A stretch of 64,000 bases of DNA from Emticicia aquatilis (GTDB lineage: Bacteria; Bacteroidota; Bacteroidia; Cytophagales; Spirosomataceae), in assembly GCF_014644295.1 (NCBI RefSeq), contig NZ_BMKK01000014.1, forward strand, positions 1-64,000, written 5' to 3'. This document shows, in pieces, positions 52,120 through 61,526 of this stretch. How positions within the stretch are numbered: position 1 is the stretch's first letter; each line of letters opens with the position of its first letter. A program made the position numbers and the translations under genes. The notes beneath the pieces were generated by a model. The model saw nothing but the letters and a program-made list of their open reading frames with translations. It was not told the origin of the DNA and ran no database searches.

Positions 52120-53580
52120 TTATTGCGATTTCTTTAGATGATTTCTTACAAACTCTACCCAATCGGTTTCAGCTTCTGTGATTTTTACATCAGGCGTGAT
52201 ACCCACATTATCAATTGGTTTTTGTGGTAAACGGTGGCTTTTTGCTAACGAGAAAGCTACTCGCCAACCATAACAAGGCAATCCCCAATCACGAACTTCG
52301 ATGTAATCTGCCAAGCCTTTGGTATTTTCACCAAAAACTATTGTTTTAGGGCTTTGCTTTGCTTCAAAAATAAACTGCTCAGCAGTGCTGGCGGTATTTC
52401 TATTGACCAATAATGCTACCTTTTTGGTAGATATTGCTGGATTTGTAGCCGTAAATTCTTTATCGGGGCCTGTTACAAACTTTCCTTTATTTGCTTCCAT
52501 TTTCTGTAAAACCGTCTGTAATTTTGTCCCAAGGCGTTCTTTATAAATTGGAAACTCTTCGATAGCCTCTAACTCATGTTTTATTGAGATAATATTTTCG
52601 TCGGTAGCTCTGAATACTCCCCCTTTACGAACGATTGGAGTAGTGCCAATGTACGGAAAAAGTGGTGTAAAAGCCGCATCATCTCCTCCTGGATTATTAC
52701 GTATATCGATGATAAGACTGGTTGAAGTCTTTAATATTTCTTCGTTTTTCTGCACCAATTCTTGTACAAATTCGGTGGCATTCGGAAGGGTAAACGGAGG
52801 TAAAACAATGAGAGCTGTTTCTGCATCTAACTTTTCAATGCGGTAATCGGCTATTTTATGCAGCAAATCTTCGTTATTTACTTCTTCCTTCGGTATCGGG
52901 AATAGTTTATTGAATTTGTAGATATTTTCAATAATCAAAAAGTTTTTTACCTCACGAGTAAAATTCTTTTCGCTCGAAAAGTCGGCATAATAATAGTTAG
53001 TAATATACTTTTCGGGAGCAACCTGAAGCATTTCAAACTTTGCCTTCCCTGCTTTCCAAGCTGCATTTCGGTCGTTTAGAAGGAAACCTATAAATAATTT
53101 CGGATTATTTTTGTCTTTTACAATTCCCAGTTTGTAAGCTTTATCATCGCTTTCCCAAATACCTTCAACCGACTGCAGTTTATCAACATTTTGTTTCAAA
53201 TATTCTGAAAAACTGGCTTCGTTGAACGAAAGCTGAGTAACCTTTGCAGCTCGGGCGGCAACGACTTCGGGAGCATCGTCTATACTATACGGCGTAATTG
53301 GAGTTACAAAAAGATGTCCGTCTTTAAAGAAATCGAACCATTTTTTGATATGAAAATAACACTCTTTTTCGTCAGTGATTCCCTGAGCCTTATTTCTAAT
53401 CTCTTGGGTCAGTTTATCAAACTCTGCTTGATTTTTTGTGGTAATTTTATCGTCCCAACCTGCGTAATTGTCCTTGATTTTTTGGTAGGCAAAATCAAAA
53501 TTTTGCGAGCATTTACACTCTTGCTGAGAAAAGCCTAACTGACTAATCATCAAGCTGATAGCTAAAAAATATATTTTCAT
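52120..53580 (-). CDS. Exported S41-family peptidase
   Basis: From ATG 53580 the 486-residue protein has a signal peptide (MKIYFLAISLMISQLGFSQ) followed by CKCS. The S41 domain (about 260-470) contains LIIDIRNNPGGDDAAF, LLVNRNTASTAEQF with the likely nucleophile Ser398, and GENTKGLADY with the Lys. There is no PDZ domain in front, unlike the processing protease at 18723-20390. Tail-specific peptidases of this kind trim periplasmic substrates; the target is unknown. Confidence 0.85.
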   Translation of the reverse strand: MKIYFLAISLMISQLGFSQQECKCSQNFDFAYQKIKDNYAGWDDKITTKNQAEFDKLTQEIRNKAQGITDEKECYFHIKKWFDFFKDGHLFVTPITPYSIDDAPEVVAARAAKVTQLSFNEASFSEYLKQNVDKLQSVEGIWESDDKAYKLGIVKDKNNPKLFIGFLLNDRNAAWKAGKAKFEMLQVAPEKYITNYYYADFSSEKNFTREVKNFLIIENIYKFNKLFPIPKEEVNNEDLLHKIADYRIEKLDAETALIVLPPFTLPNATEFVQELVQKNEEILKTSTSLIIDIRNNPGGDDAAFTPLFPYIGTTPIVRKGGVFRATDENIISIKHELEAIEEFPIYKERLGTKLQTVLQKMEANKGKFVTGPDKEFTATNPAISTKKVALLVNRNTASTAEQFIFEAKQSPKTIVFGENTKGLADYIEVRDWGLPCYGWRVAFSLAKSHRLPQKPIDNVGITPDVKITEAETDWVEFVRNHLKKSQ

Positions 53581-53650
53581 TTCTGGGTTTACGATTTCCC
53601 GAAAAACAACCAAATTTCATGCCTAATCCTTCGTCTCCTTCGTAAAAAAA

Positions 53651-53690
53651 TAAACGAGCCATATCTTTAGATGCAGATATGGCTCGTTTA
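53651..53690 (-). terminator. Terminator after the FAH-family gene, 16-bp perfect stem
   Basis: Arms taaacgagccatatct and agatatggctcgttta with an 8-nt loop; on the minus strand it is followed by ttttttt. Confidence 0.85.
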
Positions 53691-53709
53691 AGCACTTTTC
53701 TTGAAAAAA

Positions 53710-54564
53710 TTATTGATAGGCTACAGCCGTTTGTTTTTGAGTACCGAGTTTATCAATGCCCAGCTCAACCACATCGCCTGCCACTAAATATCTCTGAGGT
53801 TTCAAGCCAAGACCAACACCTGCAGGTGTTCCAGTTGAAATCACATCGCCTGGAAGCAGCGTCATGAATTGGCTTAGGTAACTCAAAATCGTTGAAATAT
53901 CAAAAATCATATCGTCAGTGTTTGAGTCTTGGAGCATTTCGCCATTGAGCGAAAGCCACAAACGCAAATCGTGCGGGTTCGGAATCTCGTCGGCTGTTGC
54001 CATAAATGGCCCAAGTGGAGCAAAGGTATCGCAACTTTTACCCTTTACCCATTGTCCGCCACGCTCCAACTGAAACTCACGCTCACTGTAATCATTGTGC
54101 AAACAGTAGCCCGCTATATAGCTCATGGCATCCTCTTTTTCTACATAACTTGCCTTTTTGCCTATTACAAAAGCCAACTCAACTTCCCAGTCGGTTTTTA
54201 CTGAGTTTTTAGGGATAATCACATCATCGTTTGGCCCACAAAGAGCAGTTGTAGCTTTAAAAAACACTACTGGTTCGGTTGGCACAGCCATGCCAGACTC
54301 CGCAGCGTGCTTGGCATAATTGAGGCCAATACAAATGATTTTTGATGGACGAGCGATACAAGAAGCCAATCGTACGTCATCGCCTACAACTGGACAAGCA
54401 TCGGCGTTTGCTTCGAGCCAAGTACTGAGTCTTGAAATACCATCAGTTGTAAAGAAGTTTTCGTTGTAATCTTCGCCAAAAGCTGATACATCAATTTTTT
54501 TACCATCGGAGAGAATCACTCCTGTTTTTTCGTTGGTTGGTTCGCCAAAGCGGAATAGTTTCAT
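53710..54564 (-). CDS. Fumarylacetoacetate hydrolase family protein
   Basis: The 284-residue enzyme has the FAH fold with metal-binding acids in VKTDWEVELAFVIG and NDYSERE, plus IGLNYAKHAAESG and VISTGTPAGVGLGLKP. The pattern resembles 2,4-diketo-3-deoxy-L-fuconate hydrolase and ureidoglycolate lyase-like members, which cleave C-C bonds in keto acids. The substrate cannot be named. No sugar-acid pathway genes are near. Confidence 0.88.
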   Translation of the reverse strand: MKLFRFGEPTNEKTGVILSDGKKIDVSAFGEDYNENFFTTDGISRLSTWLEANADACPVVGDDVRLASCIARPSKIICIGLNYAKHAAESGMAVPTEPVVFFKATTALCGPNDDVIIPKNSVKTDWEVELAFVIGKKASYVEKEDAMSYIAGYCLHNDYSEREFQLERGGQWVKGKSCDTFAPLGPFMATADEIPNPHDLRLWLSLNGEMLQDSNTDDMIFDISTILSYLSQFMTLLPGDVISTGTPAGVGLGLKPQRYLVAGDVVELGIDKLGTQKQTAVAYQ

Positions 54565-54609
54565 GTATAATTTTGAATGAGTGATTGATTGAATAAGTGA
54601 ATATTTATG

Positions 54610-56136
54610 TCATGCTAATTCTCTGACCATCAGCAATATATCATCGAGATATTCTCTCGAATTACTTAGTCTTGGTACTTTGTTTTGTCCGCCCAGTTTT
54701 CCTCGTTTTGACATCCATTGGTAGAAAGTGCCGTTTTCTACAAAATGTACTTTTGGCAACAAAAGAGCCATATCTTTGTAGCGTTTGGCGTCGTAATCTG
54801 AGTTTACTTTTCGGAGCGAATTATCGAGCGTTTCTATAAAAAGTGCTTCGTTTTCTGGTTTTTTAGAACACTCTATTATCCATTCGTGGCAACCCTTGCT
54901 TCCATCGCCCATGTAAACTGGCCCCGCTGTGTAGTCGGCTATTGTTGCACTGGCAGCCGCACAAGCTTCGGTGATTGCCATATCTGCATTTTCGATAACC
55001 ACTTCTTCGCCAAAAGCATTGATAAAGTGCTTCGTTCGGCCACTTACTTTTATTCGGTATGGGTCAATTGACGTAAACTTTACGGTATCGCCAATTTTAT
55101 ATCGCCAAAGCCCTGCGTTAGTCGAGATTACGAGGGCGTAGTTTTTATCCAATTCTACTTCTTCGAGGGTTAGTGTTTTTGGATGTTCTTTGTCCCATTC
55201 TTCCATCGGAATAAATTCGTAGAAAACACCATAATCAAGCATGAGTAGCATTTCTCCTACCCTACTGAGTTCGTCTTGAATCGCAAAAAAGCCTTCTGAG
55301 GCGTTGTATGTTTCAAGATAAGTAACTTGGTCAGATGGGAAAAGTTTTGTTCGGAAAAGGTCTCTATAAGGCTGAAAAGCCACTGCTCCGTGTACGAAGA
55401 CCTCGAAGTTTGGCCAAACTTCGAGTATATTTTTTTTACCTGTTCGTTCGAGAATATTTTCGAGCAGAACGACCGTCCAAGTTGGTACGCCCAGAATACT
55501 GGTTACGTTTTCTTGGGTGCAAATCTGAATCATCTGCTCCATTTTTTCTTCCCAATTATCAAGTAAGGCGATTTCGCTCGGAGGCGTGCGAATAAAATCA
55601 GCCCAAGCAGGAAGGTTTTTGGTGATTACTGCCGAAATATCGCCCGCCTGTGTAGTAGCATTGAAAGGATTTGGATGAAGCGTGCCACCAATTGACAAGC
55701 CTTTTCCGTCATAAAGTTTTGCTTCTGGACGGTTATTGAGGTAGAGCGTCATCATATCTTTACCTCCTCGATAATGGCAGTCTTCGAGCGATTCTTCTGA
55801 AACAGGAATAAATTTACTGCGGGAATTAGTTGTTCCCGAAGATTTTGAAAACCACTTTATTTCTGACGCCCAAAGTACGTTTTGTTCGCCCTTCAGCACA
55901 CGTTCGATATAAGGGTATAGTTCTTCGTAGGTCGAGATTGGCACTCTCTCCTGAAAATCTTTGATAGTATCTATGCTGCTGTAATCGTATTTTAAACCCC
56001 ACTCAGTATATCGAGCATTTTCGATAAGGTCGTGGAAAATACGATGTTGGGTGTCAATCGGGTTACGCAAAAATTGCTCAATGCGTTCGATTCGACGTTT
56101 AAGAAAAAAACTAAGTATGTCGTTAAGCATGCTCAT
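54610..56136 (-). CDS. GH3 auxin-responsive promoter family protein
   Basis: A 508-residue ANL-superfamily acyl-adenylating enzyme. SSGTTNSRSKFIPVSEES is the AMP-binding P-loop-like motif; YLETYNASEGFFAIQD and LWRYKIGDTVKFTS are the other two ATP motifs of GH3. Plant GH3 proteins join amino acids to hormones; bacterial ones are mostly unstudied. The start could be ATG 56136 or 56130; the frame to 56172 is less likely. Confidence 0.88.
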   Translation of the reverse strand: MSMLNDILSFFLKRRIERIEQFLRNPIDTQHRIFHDLIENARYTEWGLKYDYSSIDTIKDFQERVPISTYEELYPYIERVLKGEQNVLWASEIKWFSKSSGTTNSRSKFIPVSEESLEDCHYRGGKDMMTLYLNNRPEAKLYDGKGLSIGGTLHPNPFNATTQAGDISAVITKNLPAWADFIRTPPSEIALLDNWEEKMEQMIQICTQENVTSILGVPTWTVVLLENILERTGKKNILEVWPNFEVFVHGAVAFQPYRDLFRTKLFPSDQVTYLETYNASEGFFAIQDELSRVGEMLLMLDYGVFYEFIPMEEWDKEHPKTLTLEEVELDKNYALVISTNAGLWRYKIGDTVKFTSIDPYRIKVSGRTKHFINAFGEEVVIENADMAITEACAAASATIADYTAGPVYMGDGSKGCHEWIIECSKKPENEALFIETLDNSLRKVNSDYDAKRYKDMALLLPKVHFVENGTFYQWMSKRGKLGGQNKVPRLSNSREYLDDILLMVRELA

Positions 56137-56243
56137 TTGGTGGGTTGAAAGCACCAAACTCTTTAACACCACAAGTTAGGGTTTGTAGTTTAGTAGTTTG
56201 TGACTCCAAAATTCTTTGGAAAATTAGGCTTTTTTTCTGAATC

Positions 56244-57125
56244 TCACAAACCTTTCGCTCTATCTGGGTAGTCAGTTATTAGGCCATCACAGCCAACAGC
56301 TTTTACTTTTTCCATGTCTTCACGCTTATTTACCGTCCATGGAATCACTTTTATGCCCAATTCGTGTAATTCTTTTACCCGTTTTTCGGTAGCTTGGGCA
56401 AAATATGGACTCCAAATTTGCGGTTTAAAACCCAATTTATCCAAATTAAATTGTACTTCGTTATTATCGAAAGGCTCAATTAAAGCCGATAGGGCTATCG
56501 ACTTATATTTTTTCTGCTCGATTTGTTTGTGCCAAAATTTCAAAACATTGTAATCGAAACTTTGTAAAGTTACTCTTTTGGGCGGAAGTTGTTTGATGAT
56601 AACTTTATAGACCAAATCCGAAAACTCTTCAACTTTTGGCTGAGAAATATCGTATTCTTTTTCTTCACTCTTGATTTCGATATTATATTTCAAAGGTTTT
56701 ACTCCTTTGGCTTTCGCATACTTTTCGCTTTCACGAATCATATCTTCGAGCAATGGCTTGTAAACCGCCATTTTTTGCTGTTCAGGATAATCTTTGTTTC
56801 CTCTCAGCCCAACATCATATTTTTTGATTTCCTCATATGTAAGCTGGTACAAATTACCTTGATTTTCTTTCTTGATAAATTTTCCACTCGGGTCAGTGGT
56901 GCAATTCGGATTGAAAAAAGGGTCGTGCGAAACCACCACTTTCTTATCTTTAGAAATTACAACATCTAACTCTAAAGTGTGTACGCCTAAATCAATGGCT
57001 TTCTTGAAAGCAGGAATTGTATTTTCGGGCATTAGCCCTCTACTACCTCGATGACCTTGTATCTCAAATTCCATAGTTTGAGCAAAAGTTAAGATTGGAA
57101 AAATCAAAAATAGTAAAGTTTTCAT
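56244..57125 (-). CDS. Exported glycerophosphodiester phosphodiesterase
   Basis: From ATG 57125 the 293-residue protein has a signal peptide (MKTLLFLIFPILTFAQ) and a GDPD TIM barrel. GHRG (His25), ELD (Glu52, Asp54) and SHDP (His67) are the catalytic acids and histidines; NIEIKSE is a further metal ligand. It should release glycerol 3-phosphate from phospholipid head groups in the periplasm. The frame to 57155 overlaps a perfect hairpin and is rejected. Confidence 0.93.
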   Translation of the reverse strand: MKTLLFLIFPILTFAQTMEFEIQGHRGSRGLMPENTIPAFKKAIDLGVHTLELDVVISKDKKVVVSHDPFFNPNCTTDPSGKFIKKENQGNLYQLTYEEIKKYDVGLRGNKDYPEQQKMAVYKPLLEDMIRESEKYAKAKGVKPLKYNIEIKSEEKEYDISQPKVEEFSDLVYKVIIKQLPPKRVTLQSFDYNVLKFWHKQIEQKKYKSIALSALIEPFDNNEVQFNLDKLGFKPQIWSPYFAQATEKRVKELHELGIKVIPWTVNKREDMEKVKAVGCDGLITDYPDRAKGL

Positions 57126-57144
57126 GTTTTGCTTATTATAATTT

Positions 57145-57177
57145 AACGTCGGCATGGCTTCGAGCCATGCCGACGTT
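57145..57177. repeat. Perfect 15-bp palindrome with TCG loop, GGCAT-like family copy 3
   Basis: Arms aacgtcggcatggct and agccatgccgacgtt enclose tcg; a T-tract follows on the plus strand. It lies after the DUF5916 gene end (57186) and may act as its terminator, though the T-tract is on the other strand. Confidence 0.75.
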
Positions 57178-57185
57178 TTTGTTTT

Positions 57186-59381
57186 CTAAACATTCCACCA
57201 ATAAGTAAACTTCAAGACCAAAGCACGATTTCGTACTTGAAATGTATCCGAAATGTAATTATCAGTATAAACCAAAAACAAATCTGATGCTGGGCTGTAT
57301 CGCCATTGCAGGCGAGTATTCAGGTTCATGTTTTTGGTTTGGTTATTAAACTGCAAGAAATTGGTAAAAAACAGTTTATTCGTGAAAGTTACATCAATTT
57401 TAGGGCCTATCAACCAAAAATTATATTGTTTATTGGTTAATTCTTTTGGCAAAACAGCTTCATTTTTAAACTCAAGGCGATTGTAATTAGCCGCAACTGT
57501 CATGGCCACATAAGGTTGGAAACGATACCCAACTTCACCATTCAGACGCAAACGTGTGCCATTGGCATAATACCCACCATATCGGCTCGATACCAAATAC
57601 GTGAATAAAGCCTGTGGTTTTGAAGTATAATCAAACCCGAATGAATTCCATTTGTGTTCGCTTCCTTTTGGTAAAAACACACCTGCGTAGTTTGTAGGGT
57701 CGAATTGATTGAGCAAATACACGTAATTATGGGCTACCCACGCCATCAATGTACTTGTTTTACGGAAGTTAACACGGTAGGCTAAAAATTTCTCGTTTTC
57801 GGTTTCTTTTGAGAAATCACGTAAAAAATAATGAGTAAACATTGTCAAAGGGCCATGACTCAATACTTTACTTGACGGCTTTGGGAAAAACAAGTAGCCT
57901 ACTTGCGGATTTAGTTTTCCGTAATCTAAGCGAGGAACATAACCTACTTCTGCCGAATAATTTGTACCTACTTGCTCCAGTTGCAAACCAGCCGTCCAAC
58001 GTTTATTTGTGTAGAGGATATTTCCCGCCAAAACGCCATCGTTAGGTTTTGTGGTTGGGGTGAAAGATTTTAGATAGAGTAATTTCCCTGTCCAAGCATT
58101 GTTTTTTGAAAGAATATTATATTCAATACCGAGATTTCGGTTGTATTCACTAATGTTCTTTGTATCAATAACCGACTGATAATCAAGTGTTTGTTTGTTT
58201 ACAAACATCACGGCAATATTTGAGCGAGCAAAAACCCTACGTTGCAAAGCAATCACGCCAAAATTTTGAGCATTCGATATAACATCATTTTTACCTGTTT
58301 GCATATCCATGAAGCCAATTCGCCAATCTTTGTTGAGTTTTCCACTCACTCTCGCACCAAAGCGTATAGGAGTATTTAAACCAATTCTTCGAGAGAAAAA
58401 TGGTCGGATAGTCTGATACCCAAAATTTGAGAATAAATCACCATTTTCTAAGAAAAACTGACGTTTCTCTGGAAATAACAATTCAAAACGGTCAAGATTT
58501 GTTTGCTGCTGGTCAACTTCTACTTGCGAAAAATCTGGGTTTACCGTAAGGTCAAGGTTTATAGAAGAAGTCAAGCCAACTTTTGCATCAAAACCTACAT
58601 CTCCCCTGTAATCGGTTGGAAGTTTCTTTTCTTGATTGCGAGATACACCGCCCAAAACATAAGGGATAATCGAAATATTTGAAGAAGCCGTTGGCGGTTC
58701 TTCATCCCAAATCAACGAAGCCGCATAAGCCAACGAAGCAGTTGGAAACTGGCGTGGAACTGGAGCCCAAGCCGACTTTTCGGTAGTTTTAAGGTCTAAA
58801 CGGCTAAAGTTTATTCCCCAACGCTTAATTCCTTTTTTATATCTAAGTGTTTTGAACGGAATCGCACATTCCCAAACCCACTTTTCATCATCATATTTTA
58901 CTTCTGATACCCATTTATTTTCCCAAGTCAGACTAATATTACTTCCATTAAACATTAAGCCATCCCACTGAGCACCCATCGCATTTGCTCCGAACGAAAA
59001 GCCATTAGTTTGGTCATTAAACGTATCAATAAACAATAAATCATTATCGTTTTTACCGAAACTAAAGTCTCGTTTCAAAGACTCCACCATGTATGGCCCA
59101 GGGAGTTTGTCATAGTTGATAAAAACCACATAAAGGTTTTTATCATCATAAGTCATTTTTACGTCTGTACGAACTTTGGCGTAGCTTGTATCCATCGGTA
59201 GCACTTGATAAAAATCAGTTGCCAATTGAGCATCTGCCCAAGCTTTTTCATCAACAATTCCATCAATTTTTAAAGGCGATGTTGCACGATGAATGTGATA
59301 TTCTACTTTTTCGTTTTTACTTTGGGCAAAAGAGAAGAAAGAATTGAGTAAAAGAAAGGAAGTTAATAGGTTTTTGAGCAT
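57186..59381 (-). CDS. DUF5916 outer-membrane protein with CBM9-like N-terminal domain
   Basis: A 731-residue exported protein (MLKNLLTSFLLLNSFFSFAQ). Residues about 30-225 match a CBM9-like domain (SPLKIDGIVDEKAWADAQ, NLYVVFINYD, WVWECAIPFKTLRY). The remaining 500 residues are DUF5916, rich in amphipathic strands with LTVNPDFSQVEVDQQQTNLD and RFELLFPEKRQFFLENG; they look like an outer-membrane beta-barrel and end in a Trp-containing strand (ALVLKFTYWWNV). Ligand and function are unknown. Confidence 0.85.
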   Translation of the reverse strand: MLKNLLTSFLLLNSFFSFAQSKNEKVEYHIHRATSPLKIDGIVDEKAWADAQLATDFYQVLPMDTSYAKVRTDVKMTYDDKNLYVVFINYDKLPGPYMVESLKRDFSFGKNDNDLLFIDTFNDQTNGFSFGANAMGAQWDGLMFNGSNISLTWENKWVSEVKYDDEKWVWECAIPFKTLRYKKGIKRWGINFSRLDLKTTEKSAWAPVPRQFPTASLAYAASLIWDEEPPTASSNISIIPYVLGGVSRNQEKKLPTDYRGDVGFDAKVGLTSSINLDLTVNPDFSQVEVDQQQTNLDRFELLFPEKRQFFLENGDLFSNFGYQTIRPFFSRRIGLNTPIRFGARVSGKLNKDWRIGFMDMQTGKNDVISNAQNFGVIALQRRVFARSNIAVMFVNKQTLDYQSVIDTKNISEYNRNLGIEYNILSKNNAWTGKLLYLKSFTPTTKPNDGVLAGNILYTNKRWTAGLQLEQVGTNYSAEVGYVPRLDYGKLNPQVGYLFFPKPSSKVLSHGPLTMFTHYFLRDFSKETENEKFLAYRVNFRKTSTLMAWVAHNYVYLLNQFDPTNYAGVFLPKGSEHKWNSFGFDYTSKPQALFTYLVSSRYGGYYANGTRLRLNGEVGYRFQPYVAMTVAANYNRLEFKNEAVLPKELTNKQYNFWLIGPKIDVTFTNKLFFTNFLQFNNQTKNMNLNTRLQWRYSPASDLFLVYTDNYISDTFQVRNRALVLKFTYWWNV

Positions 59382-59519
59382 TGTAAGTTTAGAATGTAGT
59401 TTTGTCTATAACAAAATTACGTTTTTTCTGTACTTTTTACTTACTAACACGCCCAAATGGCTAAAAATAGCGACAAAGTTATTTTTGCCTAAAATAGAGA
59501 CGGAAATTTTAATAACAAA

Positions 59520-59555
59520 AAAGCGATTATCAGATTTTAGTCTAATAATCGCTTT
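59520..59555 (-). terminator. Terminator of the cytochrome-oxidase operon
   Basis: Arms aaagcgattat and ataatcgcttt flank a 14-nt loop; on the minus strand it is followed by ttttg. It lies 25 bp after the last gene of the operon. Confidence 0.75.
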
Positions 59556-59579
59556 GCGTATTTACAACTTGTAATGGGC

Positions 59580-59825
59580 TTATTGCTGACCCATTTTCAA
59601 ACGCATTTCTTTTCTCGCAGTTCTGAACCAAACGTAAATAACGGTCGGTACAGAAAGATAAGTAAACACCAACATTAATAATATACCATCATTGATACCC
59701 GTGCCAATAACTCCACGTCCTTCGCTCAAATTACTTCCTACCGAAGCACGGCACATCGCACACTGTGCAAAAGTCAACGTTTGACTTAGCAAGAATACTA
59801 TAAAAAACGCTACGATTTTTTTCAT
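59580..59825 (-). CDS. Small exported membrane protein of the COX operon
   Basis: An 81-residue protein with signal peptide MKKIVAFFIVFLLSQTLTFAQ, a short Cys pair CAMC in QCAMCRASVGSNLSEG, and one membrane segment (about 43-66, NDGILLMLVFTYLSVPTVIY). It ends in a basic tail. The Cys pair just outside the membrane suggests metal or redox handling, perhaps copper delivery to the oxidase, but this is inference from position. It is last in the operon. Confidence 0.7.
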   Translation of the reverse strand: MKKIVAFFIVFLLSQTLTFAQCAMCRASVGSNLSEGRGVIGTGINDGILLMLVFTYLSVPTVIYVWFRTARKEMRLKMGQQ

Positions 59826-59842
59826 AACCTTCTACTTAAAGT

Positions 59843-60382
59843 TTAAACATAATAAGGTTTAATCATCAAATATGCTATCACACCTGTAACCGATACATAC
59901 AACCAAATCGGGAATGCATATTTTGTCAATTTACGGTGTAATTCATACTCTTCAACCCAAGCAAAAAAATATGCTCTTAAAACCAAAGGTAATACAACCA
60001 ATGATAACAAAATATGACTTATGAGGATAAAATAATAAAAATATCGAATAAATCCTTCGCCTCCGTAGCTTGTAGATGGATTGGTTAAGTGATAAAGCAC
60101 ATAACAAACCAAGAATACTCCACCTAACAAAAACGCTAAAGACATCACCTTTCTATGACGTTGTATTTGCTTTTGTTTGATTAAAAATAAACCATAAATC
60201 AATAAAATTGAAGTAATTGTATTGATTGCTCCAATCACATGCGGAAGCACTTTTGTCCACGCTCCTAAATCAATTTTTTGTCTTATTCCTAACAAAATTG
60301 CCACAACTAATGGCACTGCTACCGACACTACATTAATGAATGTCATCGAAGCTTTATCTTGTTTTGCTCTTACTGCTTTCAT
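59843..60382 (-). CDS. DUF420 family membrane protein
   Basis: From ATG 60382 the 179-residue protein has five membrane segments. HVIGAINTITSILLIYGLFL, KQIQRHRKVMSLAFLLGGVF, CYVLYHL and EYELHRKLTKYAFPIWLYVS carry the conserved histidines of DUF420, a family that sits in cytochrome-oxidase assembly operons. Histidines in helices suggest haem or copper binding. The precise role is not known. Confidence 0.88.
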   Translation of the reverse strand: MKAVRAKQDKASMTFINVVSVAVPLVVAILLGIRQKIDLGAWTKVLPHVIGAINTITSILLIYGLFLIKQKQIQRHRKVMSLAFLLGGVFLVCYVLYHLTNPSTSYGGEGFIRYFYYFILISHILLSLVVLPLVLRAYFFAWVEEYELHRKLTKYAFPIWLYVSVTGVIAYLMIKPYYV

Positions 60383-60440
60383 TTTAATTTGTTTAAAAAA
60401 ATAATAGATTAGCAATGAAAGACAATTAGAGTTACTGAAC

Positions 60441-61136
60441 TTACTTCTTAGACTTATAAATCTCTGATAGCACCTTCACTTCACCTATCAGACGCTCTAC
60501 ATCTGGAGAGTACGTTCCGTCATAAATTCCTCTAATATATCCTTCTTTGTCTATTAATAGTAACTTCTCCGAATGAATAAATGTTTCATCAATTGATTTG
60601 ATTTTATTATCATATTCGGAAGCATCCGATACTGGCAACTTATAGCCTTTTATAGCAATATCGTAAATCGTTTTTTTATCACCAGTCAGAAAATACCATT
60701 TACCGTATTTCGCATCATATTTTTGAGCATATTGCTGCAATACAGCTGAAGAATCATGCTTCGGGTCAACACTGTGAGATACTATCACCACATTACTGTC
60801 TGCCGAAAAAATACTTTGTACTCTCGATAAACTATTAGATAATTTCGGACAGATAGTTCCGCATCTTGTGAAGAAGAAATCTGCTATATAGATTTTACCT
60901 TTTACGTTTGCCGAGCTAAACTTCTTTCCTTGCTGGTCTATTAGCTCATACGGTGGAATCTGATGAAACACCGTATCTGGCCCTTTCATAACAATCTGCC
61001 CAGTTTCATCCATTTCGGGCATGAGATAGGGTAATTTATAGTAGTTTTGCCCAAATAGTTTGAGTAAAACAAAAATAAAAGTCGGAACAGCTAATATGCC
61101 TATTAGTATTCCGACTTTTGATGATTTATTTCGCAT
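60441..61136 (-). CDS. SCO1/SenC-family copper chaperone
   Basis: A 231-residue membrane-anchored thioredoxin-fold protein (anchor about 8-28). Its copper site has RCGTICP (Cys92, Cys96) and His188 in ETFIHSEKLLLID. SCO proteins load the CuA centre of oxidase subunit II. It lies 3 bp after the COX4 gene in the operon, which agrees with this role. Confidence 0.94.
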   Translation of the reverse strand: MRNKSSKVGILIGILAVPTFIFVLLKLFGQNYYKLPYLMPEMDETGQIVMKGPDTVFHQIPPYELIDQQGKKFSSANVKGKIYIADFFFTRCGTICPKLSNSLSRVQSIFSADSNVVIVSHSVDPKHDSSAVLQQYAQKYDAKYGKWYFLTGDKKTIYDIAIKGYKLPVSDASEYDNKIKSIDETFIHSEKLLLIDKEGYIRGIYDGTYSPDVERLIGEVKVLSEIYKSKK

Positions 61137-61139
61137 TAT

Positions 61140-61472
61140 TTATTTAAATAATAATCTCTCCAAACCTATATATCCACCTTCCACTATTAATGCAACGATT
61201 AGCCATACCACAAATACGCACGGCAATACTACCGTCCAAATCAAAGATTTTACTTCATGTTTTAAGTGCATGAATATACCTACGATGTAGTATGCCTTTA
61301 CAATTGTAAGGATGATAAATATCCCCACTTTTGTCCACTTGTATTGGTCTGCATCAATTGTAAATGCTATTAAAAATTCCAATGCGGTGATGCCTAATAA
61401 AATCCAGAATGTTTTCCAAATCTCTTTGGTTTGTGCTGGTAGTTTTTCGGTATTTTCAGAATGCTGAGCCAT
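61140..61472 (-). CDS. Cytochrome c oxidase subunit IV family protein
   Basis: A 110-residue protein with three membrane segments (about 20-37, 45-65 and 75-100). KVGIFIILTIVKAYYIVGIF and MHLKHEVKSLIW are typical of the COX4_pro group, a small structural or assembly subunit of bacterial haem-copper oxidases. Its place between COX3 and SCO1 is conserved. Confidence 0.88.
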   Translation of the reverse strand: MAQHSENTEKLPAQTKEIWKTFWILLGITALEFLIAFTIDADQYKWTKVGIFIILTIVKAYYIVGIFMHLKHEVKSLIWTVVLPCVFVVWLIVALIVEGGYIGLERLLFK

Positions 61473-61526
61473 TGTATAATAATTTTAAGACTTTCTAATT
61501 TTATTAAAAAAGAGTTTGGTTCTAAA

